NCBI GenBank assembly: GCA_028688235.1
Contig: JAQTYP010000155.1
Span: 1-7,604, forward strand
DNA length: 7,604 nt
Direction: 5' to 3'
From: Methylomonas sp.
GTDB taxonomy: Bacteria > Pseudomonadota > Gammaproteobacteria > Methylococcales > Methylomonadaceae
Shown here one piece after another: positions 6,412 through 7,604 of the stretch (position 1 is its first letter; each line of letters opens with the position of its first letter). Both the position numbers and the translations under genes were made by a program. Under the pieces are notes generated by a model. It was given only the letters and a program-made list of their open reading frames with translations. It was not told the DNA's origin and did not search any database.

Positions 6412-7533
6412 TTAAATCAGCACCATATTGTCGCGATGTATCAATTCCTCCGCATCGGCATAGCCCAAAAGCTTTTCGAATTCGCTGCTGGGTTTGCCGG
6501 CGATCTTGATGGCCTCGTCGGCGCCGTAATTGATCAAGCCACGGGCGACTTCATGACCTTGTAAGTCGTAGCACGACACCAAATCGCCTCGCTGAAATTT
6601 ACCTTGCACAGTCTTGACACCGACGGCCAACAAGCTTTTCCCGGCGGTTTTAAGGATATTCACGGCGCCATCATCCAATGTGACGCCGCCTTTGACCTGC
6701 AACTGGCCGGCCAGCCATTGCTTTCTGGCCGCCAAAGGCTCTAGGCTCGGAACCATGTAAGTGCCGAGTTCCTCGCCTTCGAACACACGTTTGATGACTT
6801 CTTCGATTTTGCCGGAGACGATGACTGTTGCGGCACCGGAGCGGGAAGCCAAACGCGCCGCACGCACCTTGGTGTACATGCCGCCTCGACCCAATCCGCT
6901 GATGCTGCCGCCTGCCACTTCATCCAAAAGACTTTCGTTGACGCTGATCTCGGAAATCAGTTTGGCGTCTGGGTTTAAACTCGGATTGGCGTCGAACAAT
7001 CCGGTTTGATCGGTCAGGATGATCAATAAATCGGCTTCGACCAGATTAGCCACCAATGCGCCCAAGGTATCGTTGTCGCCGAAGCGGATTTCTTCGGTCG
7101 CCACCGCATCGTTTTCGTTGATGACCGGCACGACCCCGAAATTCAATAAGGTCAACAAGGTGCTGCGGGCATTCAGATAGCGCTGCCTGTCGGACAAGTC
7201 ATCGTGCGTCAACAACACTTGAGCCGCCAACAAGTCATGGCGGCCGAATTCGTTTTCGAAGCATCTGACCAAGCCCATCTGGCCGACGGATGCGGCAGCC
7301 TGCAGTTCGTGCAACAGCTTAGGTCTTGCTTTAAGCTTTAAACGACTGACGCCTTCGGCAACCGAACCTGAAGACACCAGCACCACATCGACGTTTTGCT
7401 GCCTGAGCGCCGACATTTGCTCGACCCATGCCCCGATCGCTGTCTTGTTCAAGCCCTTGCCGCCATCGGTCAGCAAGGAACTTCCGATTTTGATGACGAC
7501 GCGTTGGGACCCGCGAAAATCACTCCGGCTCAC
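6412..7533 (-). CDS. proB: glutamate 5-kinase (ProB) with C-terminal PUA domain
   Basis: Phosphorylates L-glutamate to gamma-glutamyl phosphate with ATP, the first committed step of proline synthesis, in the cytoplasm. At 373 residues it is close to the E. coli enzyme (367). The amino-acid kinase domain covers about residues 10-260: VVIKIGSSLL (12-21) for phosphate binding, VSSGSVAEG (53-61), PVINENDAVAT (136-146) with the substrate Asp at 142, GDND (152-155), and GGMYTK (217-222) with the ATP-site Lys at 222. A PUA domain follows at about 275-360, and the protein ends HRDNMVLI, as is typical. The start is GTG, with AGGAG about eight bases upstream inside obgE; no ATG is available near the conserved N-terminus. 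In this family the enzyme is feedback-inhibited by proline. VSSGSVAEG differs slightly from the common SSGAxAxG but gives no sign of inactivation. No proA follows, so gamma-glutamyl phosphate reductase must be encoded elsewhere. Confidence 0.96.
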   Translation of the reverse strand: MSRSDFRGSQRVVIKIGSSLLTDGGKGLNKTAIGAWVEQMSALRQQNVDVVLVSSGSVAEGVSRLKLKARPKLLHELQAAASVGQMGLVRCFENEFGRHDLLAAQVLLTHDDLSDRQRYLNARSTLLTLLNFGVVPVINENDAVATEEIRFGDNDTLGALVANLVEADLLIILTDQTGLFDANPSLNPDAKLISEISVNESLLDEVAGGSISGLGRGGMYTKVRAARLASRSGAATVIVSGKIEEVIKRVFEGEELGTYMVPSLEPLAARKQWLAGQLQVKGGVTLDDGAVNILKTAGKSLLAVGVKTVQGKFQRGDLVSCYDLQGHEVARGLINYGADEAIKIAGKPSSEFEKLLGYADAEELIHRDNMVLI

Positions 7534-7604
7534 GAGGAAGCTCCTGTTGCTGGGTTTGTTGCGCTGCTTTTTGTTGCTCGAGGAAATCCATGATCGCGAA
7601 CATC
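7520..7604 (-). CDS. obgE: C-terminal end of Obg-family GTPase (partial)
   Basis: Only the last 27 codons are inside the window; the gene continues beyond 7604. The visible C-terminus reads FAIMDFLEQQ followed by a Gln-rich, charged tail ending in PREPE and a TGA stop at 7522-7520. The FAIMDFLEQ segment matches the end of the GTPase domain of Obg/CgtA proteins. These are ribosome-associated GTPases acting in large-subunit assembly and stress control. The order obgE then proB is common in gammaproteobacteria, which strengthens the call. The stop codon lies 14 bases inside proB, so the two genes overlap and are probably co-transcribed and translationally coupled. The proB ribosome-binding site lies inside this coding sequence. 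With so little sequence visible the identification depends partly on context. Confidence 0.72.
   Translation of the reverse strand, partial: MFAIMDFLEQQKAAQQTQQQELPREPE
7538..7546 (-). promoter_or_regulatory. proB ribosome-binding site inside obgE
   Basis: On the minus strand an AGGAG core lies just ahead of CTTCCTC and the GTG at 7533. It supports the GTG start of proB, although that start lies within the obgE reading frame. Confidence 0.6.

Overview
The window looks like part of a gammaproteobacterial chromosome, probably from the methanotroph order Methylococcales. The obgE-proB gene order and the proline-enzyme sequence support a gammaproteobacterium; the order-level guess rests on overall protein character and is inference only. 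Every gene I accept lies on the minus strand, so transcription runs from high to low coordinates.

The right edge (7604 to 6412) is housekeeping. It holds the last 27 codons of a GTPase that looks like ObgE, overlapped by proB (glutamate 5-kinase). After a short gap of about 60 bases comes a compact run of five genes from 6349 to 736, spaced by a few bases or overlapping by one to four bases. In order of transcription they are: an 829-residue TPR-rich helical protein; a 111-residue J-domain protein whose HPD signature reads PPD; a GrpE-like nucleotide exchange factor with a long N-terminal coiled coil; a 579-residue Hsp70 (DnaK/HscC-like); and a 125-residue protein with two CxxC knuckles followed by TPR-like helices. 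Together they look like a dedicated second Hsp70 machine with its own J-protein, exchange factor and probable substrate or scaffold subunits. The zinc ribbon and the TPR helices are separate polypeptides, not fused to the J domain. A housekeeping dnaK-dnaJ-grpE set is presumed to exist elsewhere.

The left 735 bases contain no gene I can support. They hold a nested palindromic, REP/MITE-like element at about 561-708, just downstream of the chaperone operon. Next to it are a 12-bp perfect palindrome and a weak hairpin near the operon's 3' end. A hairpin followed by T residues (minus strand, 217-250) could be a terminator. The rest of positions 1-560 shows no convincing coding signal.
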